The notes: generated by a model from the sequence alone, not told the origin. A stretch of DNA of 64,000 nt from Singulisphaera sp. GP187 (GCF_900129635.1 NZ_FSRB01000003.1:496001-560000); one strand, 5' to 3'; positions 11,250 to 21,899 are shown, counted from the first letter of the stretch. Numbers and translations: made by a program.

Positions 11250-12506
11250 TCACTTCTTGATGGGCGTTTTACCGCCTAGAGCCCGTCGACGCGTAATGTT
11301 GTTCAGACCATTCTTGCTACGAGCATGAACCTTGGTGTCAACAGCGTTTGATCGCATCGAGAGGGGGACGGATGTCGGAGTCAGCCTGAATCCATACCAT
11401 TGGCTATTGAAAACACCATCACCTACAATCTGGCCGTTGTCGTTAATGTCCCAAGCTCTATTCAACCTCCAGCCGGTACCGTTCACGACAAGAGTATTAA
11501 GATCCACCCATCCGTTGACCTCGTCCCATCGAGTTGCATTTCCGCCATCGGGATCATTGTTATCCCCGACCACGACCCCGTTGTTGTTGATTGCGCGGGC
11601 GACCCCAACCCCAGTTCCTCCTGGCACCATAGATAGATCGATCGTGCCACCAGTGGGCGACCAGAGGTAAGCAGAGTAGGTCGATGAATTGCCGATCACT
11701 TGGTCGTTATCATTGATGTCGACGGCAAAACTGTTCAGCCCGAGTGCAGTCAGACTAGCGATGTTTTGAAGCGTCCCTGTCGTACCATTTGGGGTGGACG
11801 GTGACCAAATGAACGCGGCATTCGGGCCGTTTCCTCCGGTCCCGACCACTTTGCCAGTGTTATTGATCGCCTTGGGCGTCAATACACCGCCACCGTTGTA
11901 AGGAGCAGGCAAGACTCCCAAGTTGACAAACCCTGAGCCTGGCGTCCAGAGAAACCCAGGTTGCGGGGGTACGTAGAGCGTGAAGCTGTAACCAACAACA
12001 TGTCCAGAATTATTAATTCCGAGCCCATGGCTTTGTGACGGTGCGGGGGAAGGTGATCCCAGATTGATCGGAGAACCGGCACTCCACTTGGCTGCTCGAA
12101 TTCCATCGACACTATCAGTGAAACCGGTCGTCTCTCCGCTGTCGTTAATGCCCCACAGTACGGAATTGGTCCTCGTGCCGAGGAGGGACGATTGAAGATT
12201 CGGACTCGCGGGGCTCGTCCAGAGCGTTGCATACAACTGCGAATTTACATCCTGACAATAGCCTGCGACTTGCCCACTGCTGTTGATGCTTTGCCCCATA
12301 GTGATTACGATTCCAACGGGCGGGTCGAACTCAAGCCGTGCCAACGGCTCGACGGTGTACGCTGTCGGAAGTTGTGCCAGGGCGGCATTGGAAGGGCAAA
12401 TCGCGGAGATTGCCATTGCCGCGATGACCAGTCCTAATGCGCCGCCACGTCGTCCAGAATAGAGAACGCCGCTCGGCAAGAATTGCTGGGTGGAACGCTG
12501 ATTCAT
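11250..12506 (-). CDS. Secreted HAF-repeat protein
   Basis: A 418-residue exported protein with a basic leader and hydrophobic segment (GGALGLVIAAMAISAI). It then has at least six repeats of about 45 residues with an IN-x2-G-x-VVG core (for example INSSGQVAGY, INNSGHVVGY, INNTGKVVG, INDNDQVIG, INNNGVVVG, INDNGQIVG). This is the HAF/DUF3466 repeat pattern, likely a beta-propeller or solenoid. The ATG at 12506 follows AAGGA. Base composition is visibly less GC-rich than in neighbouring genes, and the upstream DNA is AT-rich, suggesting acquisition by transfer. No catalytic residue is recognised. Confidence 0.85.
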   Translation of the reverse strand: MNQRSTQQFLPSGVLYSGRRGGALGLVIAAMAISAICPSNAALAQLPTAYTVEPLARLEFDPPVGIVITMGQSINSSGQVAGYCQDVNSQLYATLWTSPASPNLQSSLLGTRTNSVLWGINDSGETTGFTDSVDGIRAAKWSAGSPINLGSPSPAPSQSHGLGINNSGHVVGYSFTLYVPPQPGFLWTPGSGFVNLGVLPAPYNGGGVLTPKAINNTGKVVGTGGNGPNAAFIWSPSTPNGTTGTLQNIASLTALGLNSFAVDINDNDQVIGNSSTYSAYLWSPTGGTIDLSMVPGGTGVGVARAINNNGVVVGDNNDPDGGNATRWDEVNGWVDLNTLVVNGTGWRLNRAWDINDNGQIVGDGVFNSQWYGFRLTPTSVPLSMRSNAVDTKVHARSKNGLNNITRRRALGGKTPIKK

Positions 12507-12833
12507 AAACTTTTCCTTCGTACAGACTAGACATTTTAGTTTGGCGCCAAGCACAAAGCTCAGGACCTAACGGAAACATATTATCCGCCAATAACGCCAT
12601 TTCAATCGCAAAAGTTATTAAGATTACGTGAACTCAATCATTGCTAATTTTTAATGAAATTTTGCTGTTGATAGGATTTACGCAGTCAAGCTGCATGCAG
12701 TGAATGTTTGTCCTTAGTTCGCCAGGTTCCAGCCATTGGCTGCGACGATCTAACAATCCAAATACATCAACATTCACGCTTCTCCATGAAAACTTGTTCG
12801 CAAATTGCGTAATCCCTATGTTGATTTGGATTA
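12507..12833. other. AT-rich upstream region of the HAF gene
   Basis: About 330 AT-rich bases between the HAF gene and the first IS630 element. It probably holds the HAF promoter, but I could not settle on one -35/-10 pair. No gene seen. Confidence 0.5.
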
Positions 12834-13866
12834 GAGCGCCTCACGATTGCATCGCGTACGTTGCACGTGATTTGAACCAACCAATGATATCTTGTTGCGT
12901 GACTTCACTTAGGCCACAGCCGATCGCGGTCGTGAGCGCATCCGTCGTTCGGGCCGCCGCCGACTTCAGCGAGGCTTTCACTTTGGAGAACATTTCCTCG
13001 ATCGGCGAGTAATCCGAGCTTGAGGGCGGCAATGGGATCACTTTCGCGCCAACCCGCTTGACCGTCTTCACTACCGACTTCGCCTTGTGCGGCTTCAGGT
13101 TGTCCCAGATCACCACATCGCCGGGATGCAGCTGCGGTGCTAACGCCTGGTCCACGTAGGCCTCGAACGTGGCTGTGTCCGTCGCCCCCAGGACAACGAG
13201 CGGGGCCGTCACGCCTGAGAGTCGGAGACCACAGATGAGCGTCAGGGTCGTCCAGAAACCTGGGACTGCCCCATGCACGCGCTCTCCTCGGGGGGCGCGG
13301 CCGTGAGTCCGGGTCATCGCTGTGTTCGTCCCGGTTTCGTCCACGAAAACCAGGTGTTTCGGCTCGATTCTCACCACCTTCTTGCGGAATGCCGTTCGCT
13401 TGCGGCGGCCCTTGGGCGTGTCGCGTTGGGTGGCGTGGAGCACTTTCTGCTTCCAGGTGATCCGCAGCTTTTTCAAGGCGCGTGAAATGGCCATGCAGCT
13501 ACAACTGACTCCCAGACGACCGCGAAGTTCCTCGAGCGTGGCGTCGGGCTGTTCCTGGATCAACTTGCCGAGTCGCTCGAGGTCGTCGGGGCCGAGGGCG
13601 GGCCGTCGCCCGCCGTTGTGCGATCGGGGTTCGGCGGAGCCGGTCTGTCGGAACTGCTTCAAGAGACGTACGATTGTGGAGACTTTGACGAAAAACCGCT
13701 GGGCGATTTGACGCAACGAGCCTTCGCCGCGCGCCACGGTCTTGAGGATACGATCTCGAAGGTCTTGGGAATAGGGTCGCATGGGGCACCTCCTGGGTCT
13801 ATTTCTACTCTACCCAGTCGCAGGAGAAACCCTTCTCCCCAGGCGCAAGAGAAACGGTTGGCGCTC
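12834..13866 (-). mobile_element. IS630-family element 1
   Basis: Terminal inverted repeats GAGCGCC (12834-12840) and GGCGCTC (13860-13866) flanked by TA on both sides (12832-12833 and 13867-13868), the target of IS630/Tc1-mariner elements. The element is about 1.03 kb with a single intact transposase gene. Confidence 0.85.
12841..13782 (-). CDS. IS630-family transposase
   Basis: DDE transposase of the IS630/Tc1 type, 313 residues. An N-terminal winged HTH (SLRQIAQRFFVKVSTIVRLLKQF) is followed by a second DNA-binding segment. The catalytic core shows Asp in FVDETGTN, Asp in VIWDNLKPHK and Glu in DYSPIEEMFSKVK. The gene fills the element almost completely: its stop overlaps the left inverted repeat. 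It looks intact, so the element may be active. It is unlike element 2 in sequence. Confidence 0.92.
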   Translation of the reverse strand: MRPYSQDLRDRILKTVARGEGSLRQIAQRFFVKVSTIVRLLKQFRQTGSAEPRSHNGGRRPALGPDDLERLGKLIQEQPDATLEELRGRLGVSCSCMAISRALKKLRITWKQKVLHATQRDTPKGRRKRTAFRKKVVRIEPKHLVFVDETGTNTAMTRTHGRAPRGERVHGAVPGFWTTLTLICGLRLSGVTAPLVVLGATDTATFEAYVDQALAPQLHPGDVVIWDNLKPHKAKSVVKTVKRVGAKVIPLPPSSSDYSPIEEMFSKVKASLKSAAARTTDALTTAIGCGLSEVTQQDIIGWFKSRATYAMQS

Positions 13867-13868
13867 TA

Positions 13869-15285
13869 GACCGACTTTTCGTATTCGATAGCCCAAGGGG
13901 TTGACGAACACCCCAAAATTACCTGGATGGACTAACTTACCAGCCACCAGGAGTTCACACGTCATGCCGGGCCAGGCGGCCAAGATCACCATTACCGAGT
14001 GCCAGCAGGAAATCCTTCGGACTTTGTCCCGTGCCACCACGGCACCCTCGCGACTCCGGCAACGCGCCTCGATCATCCTGATGGGCTTCGACGGCCTTCG
14101 CAATCAAGAGATCGCCGAGGCGGTCGGTCTGGTCCACCGCCAGGTCGGACGCTGGCGACGACGCTGGGCCAACGCTTGGGAGAAACTGATCAACATCGAA
14201 TGCTGCGAGACTCGCGCCAAACTGCGCCATGCGATTGAAGCCGTCCTCACCGACGAACCACGCCCCGGCGCCCCCAGCAAGTTCACCCCAGAGCAGGTCA
14301 CCCAGATCTTGGCGATCGCTTGTGAGCCGCCTGAGAAGTCGGGCCGACCGATCACCCACTGGACCGCTCGGGAACTGGCCGATGAGGTCGTCAAACGCGG
14401 CATTGTGGTATCGATCTCATCGTCCCAGGTGAGCCGTTACCTGGATGAGGCCGCCTTGCAGCCCCACAAGAGCCGGTATTGGCTCAACACCACGGAGAAG
14501 GATCCTCAACGTTTTGAGGAGCAAGTCAAGACGGTCTGTGACACGTACCTCATGGCGTCGGAGCGGGAGCGGAACGATGCGACCCACACCGTTTGCATTG
14601 ATGAGATGACCGGTCTCCAGGCGCTGGAGCGGATCGCTCCCACCAAGGGGATGATCGCAGAGAAGTGCGAACGGATCGAGTTTGAGTATATCCGACACGG
14701 GACGTTATGCCTGATCGGCAACTTCGAAGTAACGACCGGAAAGATGCTCACTCAAACGATTGGCCCGACGCGAACCGAGGCGGACTTCGTCCGTCACATC
14801 GAGCAGACGTTGACTCTGGACCCGGAGGGATCGTGGGTATTTATAGCGGACAACTTGAACATTCATTGCACGGAAAGCCTGGTGAATCAGATTGCCGTGG
14901 CGTGTGAAATCCCCCTGGAATTGGGCAAAAAAGGTAAACGTGGGGTGCTGAAGTCGGTGGCGAGCCGGCAAGCGTTCTTGTCGGACACAAGTCATCGGAT
15001 TCGATTTGTATATCTTCCGAAGCACAGCTCGTGGCTGAACCAGATCGAGGTGATCTTCGGAGTGATCATGCGAAAGGTGATTCGTCGCGGTTCGTTCACG
15101 TCGGTGAATGATCTGCAATCAAAGCTGTTGAACTTCCTTACCTATTTCAACAAGGTATTCGCGAAGCCGTTTCGCTGGACCTACACGGGTCGTCCGCTGA
15201 TGAAGTCAGCGGCGTAAAAACAGAGAAGATGGGAGGCCCCGGGATGTTGGCCTCTTCATTAGCCTTCAAAAACGAAAAGTCGGTC
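13869..15285 (+). mobile_element. IS630-type element 2, sharing a TA with element 1
   Basis: Perfect 14-bp inverted repeats GACCGACTTTTCGT (13869-13882) and its complement (15272-15285), flanked by TA at 13867-13868 and 15286-15287. The left TA is also the right TA of element 1, so the elements abut exactly. Length is about 1.42 kb. Confidence 0.88.
13964..15217 (+). CDS. IS630-type transposase, second lineage
   Basis: A 417-residue DDE transposase. It has an N-terminal HTH (NQEIAEAVGLVHRQVGRWRRRW), a second HTH region with the VSISSSQVSRYLDEA block, and a core with Asp in CIDEMTG, Asp in FIADNLNIH and Glu in SSWLNQIEVIFGVIMRK. AGGAG ten bases upstream supports the ATG at 13964 rather than 13901. 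It is about 100 residues longer than the transposase of element 1 and clearly belongs to another branch. The gene is intact and sits between perfect inverted repeats. Confidence 0.9.
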   Translation: MPGQAAKITITECQQEILRTLSRATTAPSRLRQRASIILMGFDGLRNQEIAEAVGLVHRQVGRWRRRWANAWEKLINIECCETRAKLRHAIEAVLTDEPRPGAPSKFTPEQVTQILAIACEPPEKSGRPITHWTARELADEVVKRGIVVSISSSQVSRYLDEAALQPHKSRYWLNTTEKDPQRFEEQVKTVCDTYLMASERERNDATHTVCIDEMTGLQALERIAPTKGMIAEKCERIEFEYIRHGTLCLIGNFEVTTGKMLTQTIGPTRTEADFVRHIEQTLTLDPEGSWVFIADNLNIHCTESLVNQIAVACEIPLELGKKGKRGVLKSVASRQAFLSDTSHRIRFVYLPKHSSWLNQIEVIFGVIMRKVIRRGSFTSVNDLQSKLLNFLTYFNKVFAKPFRWTYTGRPLMKSAA

Positions 15286-15314
15286 TAGTCTGCCCCTCGC
15301 TCGACTCCACCTCG

Positions 15315-15357
15315 CAAAAGAAGGCCGGAGATCCAGTGGATCTCCGGCCTTCTTTTG
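15315..15357 (-). terminator. Strong terminator after the DUF1559 gene
   Basis: Two 21-base arms (15315-15335 and 15337-15357) are perfect complements with a single-base loop. The A/T ends make it a bidirectional intrinsic terminator. It lies 30 bases beyond the stop at 15388 and 28 bases from the right TA of IS630 element 2. Confidence 0.85.
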
Positions 15358-15387
15358 AAACCATTTCAAGTGGACAGCGACGTCTGG

Positions 15388-16458
<1,071 letters not shown>

Positions 16459-16527
16459 GGAATCCTTGTTTCAAGACCTTTGTGAATCAATGTGAGTCAA
16501 TCACCACTCGTGGGCTGACGTCGTCGT

Positions 16528-17064
16528 TCAGTCGCGCACTCGAATCGAGGCAATCGATTTGAGTCCTGGCTTTTCGAGTCGGATGGGCGGCAGATCATTG
16601 GGTTCGGGCTTCACAGTCACCTTGAGTCCCGACGTTTCCTCATCAGCATACTGAGGAGGAAACGGCAGCTTTCGCTTGACGTTGCTTCTCGTCCCTGGCT
16701 TCGCGGCAGCAAGCATCGAATCGTCAGGCGCAAGTTTGACCCGGAATTCCCCCGCCGGGGCGCCTTCGCCCGACACACCCGTGCTCAGCGAAAATGACCC
16801 ATCGGAACCAATGGTTCCGGATGACTCGATCATCAATTCTCCCAACGGAAGGAACACCACGCGGCCCGATGTCAGTGGCTGGCCATCGGGTAAGAGGATC
16901 TTACCTTTGACCGGATAGACGGTGACCTTCCCCGCCGCCTCGGATGACGACCCGCAACCGGCGAAAGCAGCAAGACAGAGGCTGACACAAGCCAGCCAGA
17001 GGGGTCGACGACTGCAACGCGTCATTCTCGTCAGTGATTGGATTCTGTTGAAAAACATTCTCAT
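16528..17064 (-). CDS. Lipoprotein with carboxypeptidase-regulatory-like fold
   Basis: A 178-residue protein with a lipobox LAAFAGC, so the mature protein starts at a lipidated Cys. The following VYPVKGKILLPDGQPLTSGRVVFLPLG and GSFSLSTG segments fit a transthyretin-like/CarboxypepD_reg beta-sandwich, common in small planctomycete lipoproteins encoded beside DUF1559 genes. The start at 17064 gives a long basic leader; the ATG at 17025 would give a more usual signal peptide. It precedes the DUF1559 gene by 69 bases on the same strand. Confidence 0.8.
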   Translation of the reverse strand: MRMFFNRIQSLTRMTRCSRRPLWLACVSLCLAAFAGCGSSSEAAGKVTVYPVKGKILLPDGQPLTSGRVVFLPLGELMIESSGTIGSDGSFSLSTGVSGEGAPAGEFRVKLAPDDSMLAAAKPGTRSNVKRKLPFPPQYADEETSGLKVTVKPEPNDLPPIRLEKPGLKSIASIRVRD

Positions 17065-17585
17065 GTCACATGGGGTTCAAGAAAACGAACGGCCACGGTT
17101 TGGAAGCCATTCCGATCGACAAGTCGTCCCGGATCCCTCGGGGACTCCATTCGTCCAACGATCAAGCCCAGCGCGACCGGCGCGCAGAGCGATCTCAGAC
17201 GGACCATACTCCGGGTGAACCCGGCCTCATGACGTCTACTCCATTGAATCAGTTCGCAAAATCAATGTGTGAGTTGGAATCGCAAATCACAACTCAGATT
17301 GATTCCGCACCGATGGTTTGGTTCCGGGGCCGCGACAAGGGGGGATCGCGGCAACCTCGCCAATGGGAATCGGCCAACGCACGACATTCGTCGCAAGGGA
17401 GAGGCGAAGGATTATCGCATCGGTAGGTAAGTGGACCCTCGAATCGAGTTCGTCAGAAAGCCAGGCCCCAGACCTGATTGGTCGGGGCCTACGTCGATAT
17501 GATCCTACGATGCGAAATGGGAAATGCCTAATGAATGTTCTGTGAAGTCTCGATGACCAAATGGCGAATGCCCGAGGCCGAAGTG
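17065..17585. other. Intergenic region between dnaE and the lipoprotein gene
   Basis: About 520 bases containing the likely dnaE terminator at 17463-17490 and, to its left, the promoter region of the lipoprotein-DUF1559 operon. No gene recognised. Confidence 0.5.
17463..17490 (-). terminator. Probable dnaE terminator
   Basis: AGGCCCC (17463-17469) pairs with GGGGCCT (17484-17490), and the inner GACC/GGTC extends the stem past a one-base bulge. It lies about 95 bases after the dnaE stop; the T-run on the minus strand is weak. Confidence 0.5.
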
Positions 17586-20500
17586 TCAATCATCGTCGGA
17601 GGAGGCTTCGAGGTAGTCGGGCTCGATCGGCCCGGTCGCCGCGGCGGGCACCGTGGGTTCGACGCGGGCGGTCGCGCCACGATTGCCCAGGAGCCGGACG
17701 TTGCCCGGCCCGACCGCGGCCTCGAGGTCGGAGAGCATCCGCTCGTCGTGACGGATCTTGAGGCCCGCACCGGCCTTGTAGATCGCGCGACGGACCCCTG
17801 AGAGGCCGAGGATCTCGAGGTAGACGTCGAGGTTGCCGGGCCTGATCCGGAACTGGCGGAGCAACCGCTGCATCTGCTCGTCCTCGGTCACGCCCTTGCG
17901 AAGGGTGATGACCACCCCCCGCGAGAGTTCGGCCGGCCCTTTGCTCAGGGGGATGATCTTGGAGATCACCAGTTCGGCCGGCTCGCGACGTCGGTCGAGC
18001 GCCCCGCGAACGAAGCAGATCAGGTCATTTTTGACCATCTCCTCCGCCTGGGCGTACTGCTCGGGCCAAAGCATGGCCGGAACCGAACCGGTCAAATCCT
18101 CAAAGCTGAGTTTCGCCATCCGGGTCAGCCCCGACCGGCTCTTCTGGACGCTCTTGATTTGCACGCCGGAGATCATCCCTCCCAGGATGACTTCCGACTT
18201 GGCCACGACGGTGGCCAGGTGCGCCACGCTGTGGGTCGCGAGGGCCTGCAAGAGGCTGGCGTGCCGAGCCAACGGGTGGCTCGACATGTAGAACCCGAGG
18301 ACCTTCTTCTCCTCGGCCAGACGCTCGACATCGGGGAGCTCGGGAATGTCAGGGAGGCTCGAGGTCGTGACGGGCTTGCCGTTACCGTTGCCATTGCCGT
18401 TTTGAGGCGTCTCGTCGCCGGCCCCCGCGAACGCGTCGAAGAGGCTGCGCTGGCCCCGCTTGCGATCCTCCTGAACCGCCTGGCCCGCCTGCGCGGCGCG
18501 GGGCAAGACCGCCAGCCACTGGCTCCGCCGTGCCCCCAGGCAATCAAAGGCGCCGGCCTTGATCAGCGCTTCGACGCAGGACTGACTGACCACGGACAAC
18601 GGCACCCGTTCGAACAGGTCATCGAGCCCGGTGAACACCTCCCCTTTGTCGCGTGCCTTCACAATCTCTTCGACCGCCTTCAGCCCGACCCCCTTGATCG
18701 CCCCCAGGCCGAAATGGATCTTCCCCTCGGCGGCGACCCGAAACGGGGCCTCGCCCTCGTTGATGTTGGGCGCCATCACCTCGAGGCCGAGCTTCTTGCA
18801 ATCTTCGATGTGCTCGACGAGAAATTTTTCCCGCTCGGCGCCGTCCATCTCGGTGGAGAGCAGGGCAGCCATATATTCGGTAGGGTAGTGCGCCTTGAGG
18901 TAGGCCGTCTGGAACAAGACGAGGGCGTAGGCCGTCGAGTGCGACTTGTTGAAACCGTAACCGCCGAAGAACTCGATGAGCTCGAAGATCTTGGTCGCGC
19001 GATCCTTCTCCAAGCCGCGCTCGACCGCCCCCTCGACGAACTGCTTTCGTCCCTGGGCGATGGTCTCGGTCTTCTTCTTGGAGATCGCCTTGATGCACGC
19101 GTACGCTTGCGAGAGCTCGATGCCCCCCAGGCGGTTCAAGATCCGCATGACCTGTTCTTGGTAGACCATGACTCCGTGAGTGTCTTCGAGGACCTCTTTC
19201 ATCACGGCATGTTCATAGACTGCCTGCTTCCGACCATGCTTAACGTCGACATACTCGTCGACCATACCGCCGTTGAGCGGACCGGGACGGTAGAGCGCCA
19301 GGATCGCGATCAAGTCGGCGAAGCGGTCGGGCTTCATCTTGACCAGCAGGTCGCGGATGCCCGCCGAGTCGAGCTGGAAGATACCGCGGGCCTCACCCCG
19401 CTGGAGGAGCTGGTACGTCGCCTCATCGTCGAGCGGCAGGCTGAGCAGGTCGAGCGGCTGGCCGATCTTCTTCTCGACGAGCTTCACCGCGGCCGCCAGG
19501 CTGGTCAGGTTGCGGAGGCCGAGGAAGTCCATCTTGAGAAGGCCAGCCTTCTCGACGTCGCCCATTTCCCACTGGGTGCTGACGACCTCTTTATCCTTGT
19601 CTTTGTTCGGCAGCCGCTGGAGCGGAACCATGTCGCAGAGCGGTCGGTCGGCGATCACGACGCCCGCGGCGTGGGTGCCGACGTTGCGCGCGGTCCCTTC
19701 CAGCCGCCGCGCATACTCGTAGAGCTTGGCGATCTCCGGGTCTTCCTCGGTCAAGCGATTGAGGGCCGGCTCTTCCTTGAACGCCTCTTCCAGGGTGATA
19801 TTCAGCCGGGTCGGGATCAGCTTGGTGACCTGGTCGACCCGGGAGAGCGGGATGTTCAGGGCCCGGCCGACGTCCTTGAGCGCCGCCTTGGCGGCCATCG
19901 TGCCGAAGGTGCCGATCTGGGCGACGTTGGCCGCGCCGTACTTGCCTCGGACGTACTCGATGACCTTGGCCCGCTGCTCCCGGCAAAGGTCGATATCGAT
20001 GTCAGGCGCTTCCGACCGGTTCGGGTCAAGGAACCGCTCGAACAGAAGGTCGTACTTGAGCGGATCGACGTGGCTCAAGTAGAGCACGTAACTGACCAAG
20101 GCCCCGCACGCCGAACCTCTCGCCGAGTTGGGGATCCCTTCCTCGCGGGCGAACCGGACGAAGTCCCAGACGATCAGGAAGTAGGACGCGAACCCCATCC
20201 GGTTGATGATCCCGAGCTCGTGGTCGAGCCGTTCCTGGGCCGCGGCCGGCGGGTTTTCGCCGAACCGTTCGCGCAGGCCGGTCTGGCAGAGCTCGGCGAG
20301 ATAGTCCTCCGGGGTCTTTTCGCCGGGGGGCTTGAACGACGGAAACATCCGTTTGCCGAGGTTCAGGCTCTTGTAATTCTCCTCGACCATCTCCGAGATC
20401 CGGACCGAGGTGGCCAGCGCCTCCTCGTGACCGGGCATCGCGGCGTACATCTCTTCGGGGCTGCGGACGTGGAACTGGTCGTTCTCGAACTTCATCCGGT

Positions 20501-21218
20501 TCGGGTCGTCGACCGTCTTGCCCGTGTTGATACAGAGCAGGATATCGTGTGCCTTGGCGTCATCCTGCGTGAGGTAATGGGCATCACTGGTGGCGACCAG
20601 GGGCAGGCCCTTGCGCCGCGCGATGTCGATTGCCCCGGCCGCGCAGTCGCGCTGGATCTGGATCCCGTTGTCCTGGATCTCGACGAAGAAGTTCTCTTCG
20701 CCGAAGACGCGGACGTACCAATCGCAGAGCTTCTCGGCGTCGGCCGTCTTGCCGTAGAGGATGTGGTCCGAGAACTCGGCCGAGGCGCAGCCCGAGAGAC
20801 AGATGAGCCCTTCGGAGTGGCGTTCGAGGATCTCTTTGTCGATGCGCGGCTTGTAGTAAAACCCTTCGAGGAACGAGGCCGACGAGAGCCGCATCAGGTT
20901 GCGGACCCCCTCGCCGTTGCGCGCCAGCAGGGTGAGGTGGAACGCGTACTCTTTCCCCGAGCCGCCGCCCATGCTCCGCTCGGTCCGATGCCGAGGCGCC
21001 ACGTAAGCCTCGAGTCCGACGATCGGCTTGATGCCGACCGCCTTGGCCTCGCGCAAGAACTCGACCGCCCCGTAGAGGTTGCCGTGATCGGTCACGGCCA
21101 GGGCCGGCATGCCCAACGACTTCGCCCGCTTGACCAGCGCGGGGAGCTTGCTGGCGCCGTCGAGCAGGCTGTAGTGGCTGTGGCAATGCAAATGGACGAA
21201 CGGCCGGCTGCTGGACAT
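17586..21218 (-). CDS. dnaE: DNA polymerase III subunit alpha
   Basis: Replicative polymerase catalytic subunit of the C family, 1210 residues, cytosolic. In order: an N-terminal PHP domain (FVHLHCHSHYSLLDGAS, then VTDHGN), the polymerase palm with the catalytic Asp cluster PDIDIDL near residue 403 and GSACGALVSYVL before it, the fingers and beta-binding region, a helix-hairpin-helix part (GLGAIKGVG), and a C-terminal OB fold near residues 990-1075. The PHP metal ligands look largely conserved, so it may retain proofreading or pyrophosphatase activity. GAGGTG precedes the ATG. The gene is intact and stands alone as a transcription unit. Confidence 0.96.
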   Translation of the reverse strand: MSSSRPFVHLHCHSHYSLLDGASKLPALVKRAKSLGMPALAVTDHGNLYGAVEFLREAKAVGIKPIVGLEAYVAPRHRTERSMGGGSGKEYAFHLTLLARNGEGVRNLMRLSSASFLEGFYYKPRIDKEILERHSEGLICLSGCASAEFSDHILYGKTADAEKLCDWYVRVFGEENFFVEIQDNGIQIQRDCAAGAIDIARRKGLPLVATSDAHYLTQDDAKAHDILLCINTGKTVDDPNRMKFENDQFHVRSPEEMYAAMPGHEEALATSVRISEMVEENYKSLNLGKRMFPSFKPPGEKTPEDYLAELCQTGLRERFGENPPAAAQERLDHELGIINRMGFASYFLIVWDFVRFAREEGIPNSARGSACGALVSYVLYLSHVDPLKYDLLFERFLDPNRSEAPDIDIDLCREQRAKVIEYVRGKYGAANVAQIGTFGTMAAKAALKDVGRALNIPLSRVDQVTKLIPTRLNITLEEAFKEEPALNRLTEEDPEIAKLYEYARRLEGTARNVGTHAAGVVIADRPLCDMVPLQRLPNKDKDKEVVSTQWEMGDVEKAGLLKMDFLGLRNLTSLAAAVKLVEKKIGQPLDLLSLPLDDEATYQLLQRGEARGIFQLDSAGIRDLLVKMKPDRFADLIAILALYRPGPLNGGMVDEYVDVKHGRKQAVYEHAVMKEVLEDTHGVMVYQEQVMRILNRLGGIELSQAYACIKAISKKKTETIAQGRKQFVEGAVERGLEKDRATKIFELIEFFGGYGFNKSHSTAYALVLFQTAYLKAHYPTEYMAALLSTEMDGAEREKFLVEHIEDCKKLGLEVMAPNINEGEAPFRVAAEGKIHFGLGAIKGVGLKAVEEIVKARDKGEVFTGLDDLFERVPLSVVSQSCVEALIKAGAFDCLGARRSQWLAVLPRAAQAGQAVQEDRKRGQRSLFDAFAGAGDETPQNGNGNGNGKPVTTSSLPDIPELPDVERLAEEKKVLGFYMSSHPLARHASLLQALATHSVAHLATVVAKSEVILGGMISGVQIKSVQKSRSGLTRMAKLSFEDLTGSVPAMLWPEQYAQAEEMVKNDLICFVRGALDRRREPAELVISKIIPLSKGPAELSRGVVITLRKGVTEDEQMQRLLRQFRIRPGNLDVYLEILGLSGVRRAIYKAGAGLKIRHDERMLSDLEAAVGPGNVRLLGNRGATARVEPTVPAAATGPIEPDYLEASSDDD

Positions 21219-21599
21219 CAGACACCTCAGGCGGACCGGGCACCGCGGCCGGCGCTCGTTGATCGAGCACCGGGACCGCTGAACCTACGCTCAGGTCATT
21301 CTAACACAACGCACCCCTGACCCTGAAGGGCCTCGGCGCTTCTTGTAGTCTATCGGCAGGCCACCGCGGCAAACCGCGCAGGTTCCGGCCACGATCGCGA
21401 CCGCGACGACCGATCCTCCCGACTGGACGGTTCGAACCAAGAGAACGATCGCCCAGAGGCCCCCGAAGAGCCCCGCGGACGATCGTTCTTGGGGGAATTA
21501 CCGATCAAATCCGTGAACGGAAAAGAGGTGGTGGGCGCTCTGGCCCTGATCGGTCATCAATGGAACGGACGCGAGGTGAAAAAAGAAAAAAAAACGAAC
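21219..21599. other. Intergenic region upstream of dnaE
   Basis: About 380 bases, presumably holding the dnaE promoter. I see no gene and no toxin partner for the antitoxin gene at its right edge. Confidence 0.45.
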
Positions 21600-21899
21600 T
21601 CAGACGACCGCGAGTTCTTCGACATCCTGAACTTCATCCGCATCAACCGAGTCGTCCGAAGCGATCGCCGATTCAAGCCCCTGGACCAACGCACCCAGTT
21701 GAAGCGCCAGCAGCCGATCGCTCGGGGTGTGCCCGCGCAACAGTTGCAAGAATGCTTCCGCCCCGATCAAAACAGCCTTGGGCTTGCTGTGAATGGTCAG
21801 GACAAAGCGAGCGTTGGGGTCTTCCAGGGAATCCAGCACCTTCGGAAGGTCGCGGTGAAGTTCTCGACTGCCAATGAAGCGAACGCGAGACTGAGACAT
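21600..21899 (-). CDS. Phd/YefM-type antitoxin, apparently orphan
   Basis: A 99-residue protein whose N-terminal half (MSQSRVRFIGSRELHRDLPK, then VLTIHSKPKAVLIGAEAFLQLL) matches the Phd/YefM antitoxin fold: a DNA-binding dimer domain with the typical xPxAVLIxxE strand. The acidic C-terminus could be the toxin-binding tail. GAGG six bases before the ATG at 21899 decides the start against 21905. Phd-family antitoxins repress their own operon and block a RelE- or Doc-type toxin. No toxin gene lies next to it on either side, so it is either solitary or acts as a simple repressor. Confidence 0.75.
   Translation of the reverse strand: MSQSRVRFIGSRELHRDLPKVLDSLEDPNARFVLTIHSKPKAVLIGAEAFLQLLRGHTPSDRLLALQLGALVQGLESAIASDDSVDADEVQDVEELAVV

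Noticed and set aside
18159..21320. A 1053-residue open frame antisense to dnaE
   Set aside because: It lies wholly opposite a confident dnaE. Long antisense frames are normal in GC-rich genes.
21426..21440. GGTTCGAACC, resembling a tRNA T-loop
   Set aside because: The surrounding bases do not form acceptor, D or anticodon stems of a tRNA.
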